20,777 nucleotides of DNA from an uncultured Duganella sp. Lineage in GTDB: Bacteria; Pseudomonadota; Gammaproteobacteria; Burkholderiales; Burkholderiaceae. Positions 1 to 7,440 of this stretch are shown here, in pieces. The notes beneath the pieces are model-generated. The model made no database searches. It had not been told where the DNA came from and was given only the letters and a program-made list of their open reading frames with translations. Each line of letters begins with the position of its first letter. The stretch's first letter is position 1. The translations under genes and the position numbers were made by a program. The stretch lies in assembly GCA_946482635.1 (NCBI GenBank), contig CAMLSG010000083.1:1-20777 (forward strand), written 5' to 3'.

Positions 1-901
1 CTCCGGCTACCGCTCGATGATGTCGGTGCAGTCCTCGCTGGTGATGGTGCCGATCTATGAATTCGGCACCGAAGCCCAGAAACAGAAATACCTGCCAAAG
101 CTGGCCACCGGCGAGTGGATCGGCTGCTTCGGCCTGACCGAGCCAAACCACGGTTCCGATCCAGGCTCGATGATCACCCGCGCCAAGAAGGTGCCAGGCG
201 GCTACTCGCTGACCGGCTCCAAGATGTGGATCACCAACTCGCCGGTAGCCGACGTATTCGTGGTGTGGGCGAAGGACGATGAAGGCGCGATCCGCGGCTT
301 CGTGCTGGAAAAAGGCATGAAAGGCCTGTCGGCTCCTGCGATCCACGGCAAGTTCGGCCTGCGCGCTTCGATCACCGGCGAAATCGTGATGGACGAAGTG
401 TTCTGCCCTGAAGAAAACGCCTTCCCGGACGTGCGCGGCCTGAAAGGCCCGTTCACCTGCCTGAATTCGGCCCGCTACGGCATCGCCTGGGGCGCGCTGG
501 GCGCGGCGGAAGCCTGCTGGCACACCGCCCGCCAGTACACCCTGGACCGCAAGCAGTTCGGCCGTCCACTGGCAGCAAACCAGCTGGTGCAGAAGAAGCT
601 GGCCGACATGCAGACCGAAATCACCCTCGGCCTGCAAGGCTGCCTGCGCCTGGGCCGCATGAAGGACGAAGGCACTGCCGCCGTTGAAATCACCTCCATC
701 ATGAAGCGCAACTCCTGCGGCAAGTCGCTGGACATCGCCCGCGTGGCGCGCGATATGCTGGGCGGTAACGGCATTTCCGACGAGTTCGGCATCATCCGCC
801 ACATGGTGAACCTGGAAGTGGTCAACACCTACGAAGGCACGCACGACATCCACGCCCTGATCCTGGGCCGCGCGATGACCGGCATCCAGGCCTTCCAATA
901 A
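1..901 (+). CDS. gcdH: Glutaryl-CoA dehydrogenase, 5' truncated by the window edge
   Basis: Flavoprotein of the acyl-CoA dehydrogenase family. It oxidises and decarboxylates glutaryl-CoA to crotonyl-CoA in lysine/tryptophan/glutarate breakdown, in the cytoplasm. The frame is open from base 2, so about 299 residues are present and roughly 95 N-terminal residues lie outside the window (family length about 390-395). Visible signatures are the FAD/substrate motif [16 protein letters not shown], the [17 protein letters not shown] helix, and the C-terminal [17 protein letters not shown], whose Glu is the catalytic base of this subgroup. The [11 protein letters not shown] ending separates it from ordinary fatty acyl-CoA dehydrogenases. 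The gene ends with TAA at 899-901 and is followed by a palindrome and a terminator, so it is the last gene of its unit. Confidence 0.95.
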   Translation, partial: SGYRSMMSVQSSLVMVPIYEFGTEAQKQKYLPKLATGEWIGCFGLTEPNHGSDPGSMITRAKKVPGGYSLTGSKMWITNSPVADVFVVWAKDDEGAIRGFVLEKGMKGLSAPAIHGKFGLRASITGEIVMDEVFCPEENAFPDVRGLKGPFTCLNSARYGIAWGALGAAEACWHTARQYTLDRKQFGRPLAANQLVQKKLADMQTEITLGLQGCLRLGRMKDEGTAAVEITSIMKRNSCGKSLDIARVARDMLGGNGISDEFGIIRHMVNLEVVNTYEGTHDIHALILGRAMTGIQAFQ

Positions 902-902
902 G

Positions 903-925
903 TAAATGGGGACGTACCCCATTTA
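903..925. repeat. Short perfect palindrome, TAAATGGGG / CCCCATTTA arms
   Basis: Nine-base arms TAAATGGGG (903-911) and CCCCATTTA (917-925) flank a 5-base centre ACGTA. It begins two bases after the gcdH stop codon and lies upstream of a separate terminator hairpin, so it is not needed as that terminator. Its GGGG-N5-CCCC core resembles in design the GGGTC-N-GACCC units found between fba and purC in this window. I infer that it is a dispersed intergenic repeat; copy number could not be checked. Confidence 0.6.
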
Positions 926-931
926 TTAAGA

Positions 932-955
932 AAGCCCCGCTACTGAGCGGGGCTT
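932..955. terminator. Bidirectional rho-independent terminator between gcdH and the minus-strand operon
   Basis: A perfect 10-bp stem AAGCCCCGCT (932-941) / AGCGGGGCTT (946-955) with loop ACTG. On the plus strand it is followed by TATCGTTT-like sequence. On the minus strand the stem is followed by CTTTCTTAATAAA. It sits between two converging genes (gcdH ending at 901 and the small ORF ending at 967), so it can serve both. Confidence 0.85.
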
Positions 956-966
956 ATCGTTTGAGC

Positions 967-1401
967 TCAGGTTGGCTGCGTCAGGAAGTTCAGATTGGCC
1001 GCCGCTGCAGTTTTTGCTTTCGCCGTGCCCTTCTTGCTGTCCGTCGACAGCTTCTGCCAGCGGTCGACGAAATCGGACAGCGCATGCAGCAGCGCTACCT
1101 GCCCCTGCGCCTTGGCGATGACTTCGCCGAGCTCCTTGTGCAGGCGGCTCGACTCATCCACGATCTTCTGCGTCGGCGATTCGGTCGACACCGGGCCGAA
1201 GCGGTGCATGAACGCTTCATGCGCCTCGCGGAAGCGCGCAATCATGTTGGCCATATCGAGGTAGGCGGCTGCGGCTGCGGCACGCGCGCCATCGGTGCTG
1301 CCAGGGTCGGAGGCAGCGTCTTCGAATTCATTCTGCTTTGCCTTCAGCCGCCGCAGGGAATCGAAGTAGTCCAGCATGTATTGCTCGGTGAGTGACGCCA
1401 T
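967..1401 (-). CDS. Small helical protein of unknown function, third gene of lipoprotein operon
   Basis: 144 residues (MASLTEQYMLDYFDS...), not recognised. It has no signal peptide or membrane segment and is predicted mostly alpha-helical with an Ala-rich stretch near residues 40-50. The C-terminus is Lys/Ala-rich (SKKGTAKAKTAAAAN). An in-frame ATG at 1413 overlaps the stop of the upstream gene (TAATG), but the GGAGG at 1411-1407 sits 5 bases before the ATG at 1401. I therefore choose 1401, which also gives a more natural N-terminus. The gene is last in a three-gene minus-strand unit and ends directly before the terminator at 932-955. A cytoplasmic or loosely associated partner of the two lipoproteins is possible but only inferred. 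Confidence 0.75.
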   Translation of the reverse strand: MASLTEQYMLDYFDSLRRLKAKQNEFEDAASDPGSTDGARAAAAAAYLDMANMIARFREAHEAFMHRFGPVSTESPTQKIVDESSRLHKELGEVIAKAQGQVALLHALSDFVDRWQKLSTDSKKGTAKAKTAAAANLNFLTQPT

Positions 1402-1412
1402 CTTCGCCTCCA

Positions 1413-1964
1413 TTAGTCATTGGCTTTCTTTTCAGCTTCTTCAATTTTCTTCTTGCCGTCTTCAACGCTGTCTTTCACAGCCTTGATGAAGGCCTGCAGC
1501 TCGCTGCGCCGGATATCCCAGCCAAGTTCCTCGCCCATTTCCGCCAGCCTTGCCTGGGCAGTGGCCGTGGCGCTGCGGGTGTTCGGAATCGGCGCCAGCA
1601 GGGCCGCAACTTCTGCTTCGTTCCTGGCGTTGGTATCGGTGTACTCGGCCTGGCTCAAGGCCAGGCCTTCGGTATTTGCGACCAGGTTGTCGATCAGGGT
1701 TGCCGACAGCTTGTCGCCCGCGGCAACGCGTGCCTGCAAATCGCGCTGCTTTTCACGGTCGATGAAGGCGATGGCCTTGCGCTGGGCGAGCAGGGACTCG
1801 GCCCGGGCATCCAGCGAATTCTTCTCCACCCGCCGGAATTCGGTCAGCGACGATTCCAGTTGAGCGATCAGGCCGACGCCATGGTTCGCCTGTTCCATTG
1901 CAGGTTTGGGCGTCGAGCAACCGCACAGGGCCAACGCGGCAAATATGAGGAGGGGCCGCATCAT
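1413..1964 (-). CDS. Predicted lipoprotein, helical/coiled-coil, unknown function
   Basis: About 183 residues beginning MMRPLLIFAALALCGCSTPKP. The short hydrophobic signal ends in a lipobox-like LCGC, with acylated Cys at residue 16 and Ser at +2, which favours outer-membrane sorting. The mature part is rich in Glu, Gln, Lys, Ala and Arg and ends in a charged helix (VKDSVEDGKKKIEEAEKK), consistent with a coiled coil. The frame stays open upstream to 2090, but the start at 1964 is chosen because GGGAG lies 4 bases before it and its ATG overlaps the TGA of the upstream gene (ATGA), a translational-coupling arrangement. A second ATG at 1961 is equally possible. Family not recognised. Confidence 0.8.
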   Translation of the reverse strand: MMRPLLIFAALALCGCSTPKPAMEQANHGVGLIAQLESSLTEFRRVEKNSLDARAESLLAQRKAIAFIDREKQRDLQARVAAGDKLSATLIDNLVANTEGLALSQAEYTDTNARNEAEVAALLAPIPNTRSATATAQARLAEMGEELGWDIRRSELQAFIKAVKDSVEDGKKKIEEAEKKAND

Positions 1965-3463
1965 TGAACTCCCTTCGCGATAAACAGCAGTGCAATGGAG
2001 TTCACCAGGCTTGTGATGTCTTCCTTGCGCACGCCTGCATCCCCATATTCCGCGAGCTGGTTGATGGTCGAAGAGATCAGCACGTTCCACTGCGCGATAT
2101 TGCCTTCCGCATAGGCGATGGCACGTTCATGGTCGAGCGCATTGCGCTGGATGTCGGTCTTGTTCACCTCCGCTGCCAGGCGGCCATTGGCATCGAGGTA
2201 GGACGCAGCACTCTTCCAGACCTTGGTCTTGTCTTCAAACGCCTTGCCGGAGGTGGCTTTCGCCGTTTCGACCGGCGCCAGCGCAGCCCGCACCTGCATC
2301 GCAGCCATGTCCGCGCTGACCGATTGCAAGGCTTGCTGGGCGTAGCTCAGCGAACGAAGCTGCTCGAGCTGCCAGTTCATTTTTGACTCAAGCAGTTGCA
2401 GTTCCATTGCCTGCAACTGGGCGTCCCTGGCGGCGGCATCCGCCTTTGCCTGCTCCAGGTTGCGTAGCAAGAGCGCCGCGGCCAGGCGCGGCTTCTTCGC
2501 ATCGGCAAGCGCTACACGGTTCTGGTCAAACCATTCTGCAAGGCTGGCCAGGGCGGCGCTGGTGGCGGTGCTTTCACCCTTGCTGTCGACATTCCCGGCC
2601 AGCGAGGCCAGGGTCGCGTCAAGCGCCTTTACCCTTTGCTCGGACACAAACTGGCGCGAGACCGGGTCCGGCAGCTTCTCGATTTTTGCCAGCGCTTCGC
2701 CAAGCTCCTTGGCGATGGATTTCAGCTTGTCTTGCGCGCGCGACGGATCGGCGGAGAGCTTTTCCAGTTCCCCGCTGTATTCCTTCGACAGTTTCGTCAC
2801 CTGGTTGCGGGCCGCGAGGCTGGCCGATTTTGCGCTGCCGATTGCTGCGCGGGCATCGGCCACCGCTTGCTGGGTAATCGCCAATGCGCCGGCCTTGAAC
2901 GCGAAACTGGAGCCGGCAGTCAGGGCGTCGCCGGTGCATTCATCCGCGGCGCCCATCCAGGCGGCGCGCAGGTAAGCCGGTGCACCTGCATGGCTTTGCG
3001 CCCAATCGTCAAACGACTGCTTCGTCAACACTCCGCAGGCCGGCATTTCAACACCGGCACGCGTGAATTCAATTTCCGCATCATGCAAGTTGCTCTTCGC
3101 CCTCGCCTCTTTCTTCAGCGCGGCGGCCCAGGCGAGAGCGACTTGCGGCGAACCGGCCAGCGCCAGCAACTGCTTCTCGACCGGCTCCTTCAGTTGCGCC
3201 GACACGGTGCCTTCAAAGACCATCGCGCGAATCAGGGCGTCGCGCCTGGCTTTCTGCAGGGCCTCTTCGGTCTTGAGCTGCTCTGCCAGCAGCGCAGCTT
3301 CACCCTTGCGCGCAACGCCCAACTGGCCGGCGATATCGACCGACTTCCAGGCTTCCCTTGCTGCCTCGCCCTGCTTGTGCCGTGTTTCGCTATACACTGC
3401 ACATCCGGTGAGGCTGAAAAATGCCGGCAGCAAAGCGGCAAAACATATCATTCTAAATTGCAA
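1961..3463 (-). CDS. Large alpha-helical predicted lipoprotein, unknown function, TTG start
   Basis: About 500 residues. The proposed start is TTG at 3463, because AAGGAGG (3478-3472) lies 8 bases upstream of it; the nearest ATG (3451) is 20 bases away and the open frame to 3580 has no better site. From TTG the N-terminus reads MQFRMICFAALLPAFFSLTGC, a signal peptide with a clear LTGC lipobox (Cys 21). The mature protein is long, Ala/Lys/Glu-rich and helical, with little sign of a globular enzyme. Two further Cys (in MPACG and DECTG) could form a disulphide in the periplasm. It is the first gene of the three-gene unit. It could be a periplasm-spanning or envelope scaffold protein; this is inference, and no family was recognised. 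Confidence 0.8.
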   Translation of the reverse strand: MQFRMICFAALLPAFFSLTGCAVYSETRHKQGEAAREAWKSVDIAGQLGVARKGEAALLAEQLKTEEALQKARRDALIRAMVFEGTVSAQLKEPVEKQLLALAGSPQVALAWAAALKKEARAKSNLHDAEIEFTRAGVEMPACGVLTKQSFDDWAQSHAGAPAYLRAAWMGAADECTGDALTAGSSFAFKAGALAITQQAVADARAAIGSAKSASLAARNQVTKLSKEYSGELEKLSADPSRAQDKLKSIAKELGEALAKIEKLPDPVSRQFVSEQRVKALDATLASLAGNVDSKGESTATSAALASLAEWFDQNRVALADAKKPRLAAALLLRNLEQAKADAAARDAQLQAMELQLLESKMNWQLEQLRSLSYAQQALQSVSADMAAMQVRAALAPVETAKATSGKAFEDKTKVWKSAASYLDANGRLAAEVNKTDIQRNALDHERAIAYAEGNIAQWNVLISSTINQLAEYGDAGVRKEDITSLVNSIALLFIAKGVQ

Positions 3464-3493
3464 GCTACTCTCCTCCTTCAAAGGACCGACACC
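3464..3493. promoter_or_regulatory. 30-bp divergent start region with back-to-back ribosome-binding sites
   Basis: Only 30 bases separate the lipoprotein TTG (3463) and the truncated-haemoglobin ATG (3494). The minus-strand Shine-Dalgarno AAGGAGG (3478-3472) and the plus-strand AAAGGA (3480-3485) are one base apart and form an inverted repeat TCCTT-ca-AAGGA (3474-3485). There is no room for a promoter here, so each gene's promoter must lie inside the coding start of the other. Confidence 0.6.
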
Positions 3494-3964
3494 ATGCCCC
3501 AGGATCACGTTCCAACTTTGTACGAATGGGTTGGCGGCACCGAAGCTTTGAACCGCTTGACCACCCGTTTCTACCAGCACGTCAAGGCCGATGCACTACT
3601 CGGCCAGGTCTTCGCCCACATGGGCGACCATCATCCCGCGCACGTCGCGGCCTTCCTCGGCGAGGTGCTGGGTGGCCCTACAGCATATTCCGAAGCGCAC
3701 GGCGGCCATGCACACATGATCCGCCAGCACCTCAACCGCCACCTGTCCCAGGAACAGCGCCGCCGTTGGGTGGCGCTGCTGCTGGAGACCGCCGATGAAC
3801 TGGCGATGCCCGACGATCCCGAATTCCGTTCAGCCCTGGTAGGCTACCTGGAATGGGGCTCGCGGCTGGCCGTCATCAACTCCCAGCCCGGTGCGACGGT
3901 CGATGCCGACCAGCCGATGCCGAAATGGGGCTGGGGCGAGGTCAAGGGGCCGTATAACCCTTAG
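3494..3964 (+). CDS. Group II truncated haemoglobin (TrHbO-like globin)
   Basis: Small haem protein of 156 residues, cytoplasmic. Family roles include O2 binding and protection from NO, peroxide or other reactive species. Group II features visible are YEWVGG at 10-15, an aromatic pair FY at 26-27 (Tyr 27 fits the B10 position), GGPTAYSE at 60-67, proximal His most likely His 79 in IRQHLNRHLS, and Trp 92 in the G helix (RRRWVALL). The C-terminal tail KWGWGEVKGPY is typical of proteobacterial members. ATG at 3494 is supported by AAAGGA 8 bases upstream. It is divergent from the lipoprotein operon and its 3' end overlaps the converging hydrolase gene by 23 bases. Haem ligand assignment is by alignment from memory. 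Confidence 0.93.
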   Translation: MPQDHVPTLYEWVGGTEALNRLTTRFYQHVKADALLGQVFAHMGDHHPAHVAAFLGEVLGGPTAYSEAHGGHAHMIRQHLNRHLSQEQRRRWVALLLETADELAMPDDPEFRSALVGYLEWGSRLAVINSQPGATVDADQPMPKWGWGEVKGPYNP

Positions 3965-5069
3965 TACTGCGCTTGCCGGACTTCACAGCCAGCGGACGGA
4001 CATAGGTAATCAAGCTCGCCAGCGTCTTGCCCGGTTCTTCCCACGGCATCATGTGCGCCGAATGCTCGAACCATACGCTTTGCTTGTATGGCGCCTTCAG
4101 TTGCGCCATCCATTTCACGACCGGTTCGGTAGGCGTGGTGTAGTCGTGGCGGCCGAGGAACATCACGACCGGGATCGGGAACTGCCTGACGGTGGAGAAA
4201 TCCACCTCCGTCCACTCTTTCAGCACGGTGCCGAGCGTCATCTGGCTGCCTTCGCCGATCGCTTCCCAGTCGGCCTGGTCGTATTCCGGCGACAGCATCG
4301 GGGCGCGGAAGTAGTAGACCGAGTCGCTCTTGTACGCACTCAGGCCGCCGTAGTACTGCGGCCACTTGCGGGCGATAATGATGCGCTCGCGCGTGATCGG
4401 CTCGTTGCCGGGATATGGCGCGATGGATTCCATCTCCTTCAGCGCTTCGGCGTTGTTGTGCTTCCTGGCCTGCTCAATGCCGAAGTCATAGCTGATGCGT
4501 TCGTTCTCGCGCATATTGGCGATCTGGCCGATGCCGACGTAGGCATGGAACAGGTCCGGCCGTTTCAGCACGGCGCGCGTGGATACCACGGTGCCCCAGC
4601 TATGGCCGACGATGATCAGCTTGTCCTTCTTGTATTTGGCGCGCAGGTGCTCGGCCACCTCGATCGCATCGTCGACAAAACGGTCGATGCGCAGCGTGCC
4701 TGCAACGGCTTCCTTGTCGTTCGCGCGCAGGGTCTTGCCGACGGCGCGCTGGTCGTAATGCGCGACGGTGAAGTATTCCTCGATGGGACGCTGCCACTGC
4801 CAGGTGGTCGGCATGGCCGGCGATGCCGGGCCGCCGTGCACGAACAGGATCATCGGGTTGGACTTGTCCTGCCCGCGCACATTGATCCACTGGTCGATGC
4901 CGCCGATCTGCGTCTTGTAAGTCTCCTGTACGCCCTCCGGCGCAACAATGCGGGTCAGGTCTTCCACCGCGGCGCGGGCGCGCATGCAGGGCGGGGATTC
5001 GGCGCAATTTTGCGCCATGACGGAAGTGCTGATACACAGGGCGGCGAAGCCCAGCCAGGCTGGTTTCAT
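3942..5069 (-). CDS. Exported alpha/beta hydrolase, proline iminopeptidase-like (S33 type)
   Basis: 375 residues. The start at 5069 is chosen because AAAGGA lies 6 bases upstream and it begins a signal peptide (MKPAWLGFAALCISTSVMAQ, likely cut after AQ); the open frame to 5129 has no such support. The alpha/beta-hydrolase signatures are oxyanion-hole HGGPASP (78-84), DQRAVGKT (106-113), nucleophile elbow GHSWG with Ser 157, Asp 309 in GRHDYTTP, and His 339 in EHSAH. HGGP, DQR and GHSWG point to family S33 (proline iminopeptidase and relatives). However, DQRAVGKT departs from the usual DQRGxGxS, so the substrate may be another amide or ester. Periplasmic location is inferred. The stop overlaps the globin gene 3' end. 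Confidence 0.88.
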   Translation of the reverse strand: MKPAWLGFAALCISTSVMAQNCAESPPCMRARAAVEDLTRIVAPEGVQETYKTQIGGIDQWINVRGQDKSNPMILFVHGGPASPAMPTTWQWQRPIEEYFTVAHYDQRAVGKTLRANDKEAVAGTLRIDRFVDDAIEVAEHLRAKYKKDKLIIVGHSWGTVVSTRAVLKRPDLFHAYVGIGQIANMRENERISYDFGIEQARKHNNAEALKEMESIAPYPGNEPITRERIIIARKWPQYYGGLSAYKSDSVYYFRAPMLSPEYDQADWEAIGEGSQMTLGTVLKEWTEVDFSTVRQFPIPVVMFLGRHDYTTPTEPVVKWMAQLKAPYKQSVWFEHSAHMMPWEEPGKTLASLITYVRPLAVKSGKRSTKGYTAP

Positions 5070-5108
5070 GCAGGGTCCTTTCGACAGTGATTTGCGAAAT
5101 GAGCAACG

Positions 5109-5128
5109 ATAATAGTGCAAATTTTGCA
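5109..5128 (-). promoter_or_regulatory. Candidate operator/-10 upstream of the S33-type hydrolase
   Basis: A perfect inverted repeat TGCAAA-t-TTTGCA (5116-5128) is directly followed on the minus strand by a TATTAT -10-like hexamer (5114-5109), about 40 bases before the hydrolase start. No good -35 box stands at 17 bases. A repressor or activator site is plausible but not shown. Confidence 0.35.
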
Positions 5129-5149
5129 TCTGCGCGCATCGCCTGGACG

Positions 5150-5175
5150 AAAAAAAGCCGCCTTGCGGCGGCTTT
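5150..5175 (-). terminator. Rho-independent terminator after ompW
   Basis: A 9-bp stem AAAGCCGCC (5154-5162) / GGCGGCTTT (5167-5175) with a 4-base loop. Read on the minus strand, the stem runs into seven T residues (5156-5150). It lies 18 bases beyond the ompW stop, marking the end of the GDSL-ompW operon. Confidence 0.92.
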
Positions 5176-5192
5176 CCTGGCTTGTGGCGGAC

Positions 5193-5873
5193 TTAGAAGC
5201 GATAGCCGACCGACAGGCTGACTGCCAGCGGGTCCAGCTTGATGTCCAGCGTCTGGCCGGTGGAGAAGTGGGCAGTGGTCTTGAGCTTGGTCTTGACCAC
5301 GTTCACGTCGGCGTAATAACGCTCGCCGAGCTTGGCGGTGGCGCCGATCACCAGGCTGCCTGCATGCTTCGGATCCAGCGAATAGGTTGCCGGCTGGCCG
5401 CCGGTGTTCAGCACCGCGGTCAGTTGGGCGGAACCGGTCTCCTTCTGGAAGTAGGCATAGGTGTAGCCAACGCCAACGTAAGGACGCACAGTCGCATTCG
5501 GTTCAAACATGCGGTACTGCAGGAAGATGGTCGGCGGCAGCGCTTCCGCAGTACCGAGCTTGCCGGTGCCTTCGATGGAGCCGGCGCCGTACAAGGTGTG
5601 CTTGTACGGCACGCCCAGCATCAGTTCGGTGCTCACGTTATCGGTGATCATGTAGCCAACGCTGAAGATCGGCTTGGTGTCGGAACCCACTTCGGCCTTG
5701 ATGCCTGGCTTGGAAGGCGCGGTCACGTCGCCGGAAGTGACGTCCGGCGAAATGCGGTTGACGCCGATCTTGCCCAGCCACTCACCCTTGGATTGCGCCG
5801 ATGCGCCCGATGCTGCACCCAGTGCGGCCACCACGGCCAGCAGTTTTACAGCGGTGTTGATACGTTGTGTCAT
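5193..5873 (-). CDS. ompW: OmpW-family outer-membrane beta-barrel protein
   Basis: 226 residues. The signal peptide MTQRINTAVKLLAVVAALGAASGASA is cleaved before Gln 27. The mature part is a small eight-strand barrel of OmpW type: LGKIGVNRISPD near the N-terminus, NVSTELMLGVPYKHTLYG, LPPTIFLQYRMFEPNATVRPYVGVGYTY in the middle, and a C-terminal strand ending in Phe (SVGYRF), the usual barrel-assembly signal. Family members form narrow hydrophobic channels for small apolar molecules. It is the second gene after the GDSL lipoprotein, 21 bases downstream, with a leader almost identical to that gene's (GGAG 6 bases before ATG). The pairing suggests uptake of a product released by the esterase; the cargo is unknown. 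Confidence 0.9.
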   Translation of the reverse strand: MTQRINTAVKLLAVVAALGAASGASAQSKGEWLGKIGVNRISPDVTSGDVTAPSKPGIKAEVGSDTKPIFSVGYMITDNVSTELMLGVPYKHTLYGAGSIEGTGKLGTAEALPPTIFLQYRMFEPNATVRPYVGVGYTYAYFQKETGSAQLTAVLNTGGQPATYSLDPKHAGSLVIGATAKLGERYYADVNVVKTKLKTTAHFSTGQTLDIKLDPLAVSLSVGYRF

Positions 5874-5894
5874 TGTGTCTCCAGTGTCCTTTGA

Positions 5895-7268
5895 TTACAG
5901 CCAGCCCTTGGCTACCATTTTTTCCGAAACATAGCGTGCCAGCAGCAGGTGCAGGAACGGAGTCGGGTGCACGGTATCGGCGTAGGAGTAGTGGCTCACG
6001 TCGCCCGCCTTCAGGTTGCTGGCATTGCAGCCCAGCGAGTTGCCCAGCGGGTTCTTGGCCGGAGTCAGGTCGCAGGCGGTGTCGGTCACGTTGGTCAGGC
6101 CGTACGGTGCCGGATTGGTCGCCTGGTCATGGCTGACGCTGAAAGTATCCACCAGCAGGATCTTGGCATCGCCATTCAGGCCGGCCGCCAGGGTATCGTT
6201 GAAGGCTTTGACCATGCTGTCGATCAGGGCGCGGGTGCTGGCCGATTGCGCCAGGCCGGACGGGGTATTGGCGATGTCCGGCATATTGTTCACCACGACG
6301 AAGTTGGCGCCGTTGGCCACGATCTGGGTCTTCACCAGTGCCACCAGTTCGGAAGCAGCCTTGGCGATGTTCTGCACCAGGACCGGAGCCTGTGCCGCGG
6401 CGTAATCGGCGCCAGCCTTGGCGCCGGCTGCGCTGGCATCCGCCTGCGCCTTGACGACCATCGGGCCATACACGGTTGGCGAAGCAGCGGCGGTATTGCC
6501 TGCTGCGACAGCTGCGGTCACTGCAGCCTGCACGATGGTGGTGCTGGTGCTGCCTGCACGTGCGGCTTCGGTGGCGATGGCCAGCGCAATCGACTGCACG
6601 GCCGTGGTTGGATTGGTGGCGCCCGCTGCCAGCTGGGTAGCCAGGCTGGTCGCGAAGGCGGTGCTGCCGGCTGCAGTGCCGGCGGCGGTAGCGCCGGCGG
6701 ACAGTTGCTCAAGGCCGATCAGCACATCGTTGTTGCCGCCCATGACGTAGACGATTTCATCGCCTTTGAACTTGCCGCCCACGGCAGCCAGGTGGTTCTT
6801 GACCTGGGTGACGATCGGCACGGTCAGCGCACCCAGTGGGCTGCCGGTCAGCTTGTTGCCTGGGCCAACAGGGTTGGTCACGCGGGCGCCGCCCTGCGCA
6901 TAGCCGAAGCAGCCTGCCTTGGCTTGTACTGGCACGCTGAAGCCCTTGGTGGCATCGCCATCCAGGCCGGTCACGGCCGGGCACGGTGCTGGCAAGCCAA
7001 CTTGTGCGGCCATCAGCTCGGTCCAGTTCTTGCCGGTCAGCGCAGGATTGACTGCAGTGTTGTTGCCGTTGATGGTGAAGGTGCCGCCGCCGATGGCAGC
7101 CACGGCGCCGACCTTGTAGGTGCCGACGTCAGACAGGCTGTCGCCGAAGGAAACCTGGGAAGAATATTTGAGTTTTGGGCTCTGATCGCCTGGGCGTGGA
7201 TCGTTGCCGCCGCAACCGGCAATAACTGCCGCCGCCATGACCGTCATGGCAAGTTTGAAATGACGCAT
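5895..7268 (-). CDS. SGNH/GDSL-family esterase, predicted lipoprotein
   Basis: 457 residues. The signal sequence MRHFKLAMTVMAAAVIAGC ends in a lipobox (Cys 19, Gly at +2). GDSL block I is FGDSLSDVG (Ser 44), a Gly-containing block II lies around 120-128, block III is GGNND (177-181), and block V is DTVHPT with the catalytic Asp-x-x-His near residues 431-434. Between block III and the C-terminal core is a roughly 110-residue Ala/Thr-rich insert (about 189-300) that is not usual for small GDSL esterases. The fold and active site predict a lipase/esterase acting at the cell surface. GGAG precedes the ATG by 6 bases. First gene of an operon with ompW. The natural ester substrate cannot be read from sequence. 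Confidence 0.9.
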   Translation of the reverse strand: MRHFKLAMTVMAAAVIAGCGGNDPRPGDQSPKLKYSSQVSFGDSLSDVGTYKVGAVAAIGGGTFTINGNNTAVNPALTGKNWTELMAAQVGLPAPCPAVTGLDGDATKGFSVPVQAKAGCFGYAQGGARVTNPVGPGNKLTGSPLGALTVPIVTQVKNHLAAVGGKFKGDEIVYVMGGNNDVLIGLEQLSAGATAAGTAAGSTAFATSLATQLAAGATNPTTAVQSIALAIATEAARAGSTSTTIVQAAVTAAVAAGNTAAASPTVYGPMVVKAQADASAAGAKAGADYAAAQAPVLVQNIAKAASELVALVKTQIVANGANFVVVNNMPDIANTPSGLAQSASTRALIDSMVKAFNDTLAAGLNGDAKILLVDTFSVSHDQATNPAPYGLTNVTDTACDLTPAKNPLGNSLGCNASNLKAGDVSHYSYADTVHPTPFLHLLLARYVSEKMVAKGWL

Positions 7269-7358
7269 TGTGTCTCCAGAGGGGATGGTTTTTATGTGTG
7301 CTTTGCGAACGTGCGTGCTATTCGCTGCCGAACTAATATGCCAGCATAGACTTGCTCG

Positions 7359-7378
7359 TTACAAGTAGAAATTTGTAA
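7359..7378. promoter_or_regulatory. Inverted repeat in the GDSL/ompW promoter region
   Basis: TTACAA (7359-7364) and TTGTAA (7373-7378) form a perfect 6-bp dyad with an 8-base spacer. On the minus strand the TTGTAA half could double as a -35 box, with CATATT 18 bases further on as a -10. It lies in the 172-bp gap between the LysR gene stop and the GDSL start, the only promoter space for that operon. The rest of this gap shows no gene. Confidence 0.4.
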
Positions 7379-7440
7379 AAACAACAGGCTTGTACTGGCG
7401 CGGGCCGCGACTGTAGCAGCGACGCATCAGCATTGCAAGG

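Noticed and set aside
3464..3580. N-terminal extension of the large lipoprotein to an ATG at 3580
   Set aside because: It would run into the globin coding region, lacks a Shine-Dalgarno and would bury the LTGC lipobox signal peptide.
5949..7349. Plus-strand 466-codon open frame opposite the GDSL esterase
   Set aside because: Composition (Gly/Ala/Cys/His-rich) is that of a shadow frame; the minus-strand protein has a lipobox and catalytic blocks.
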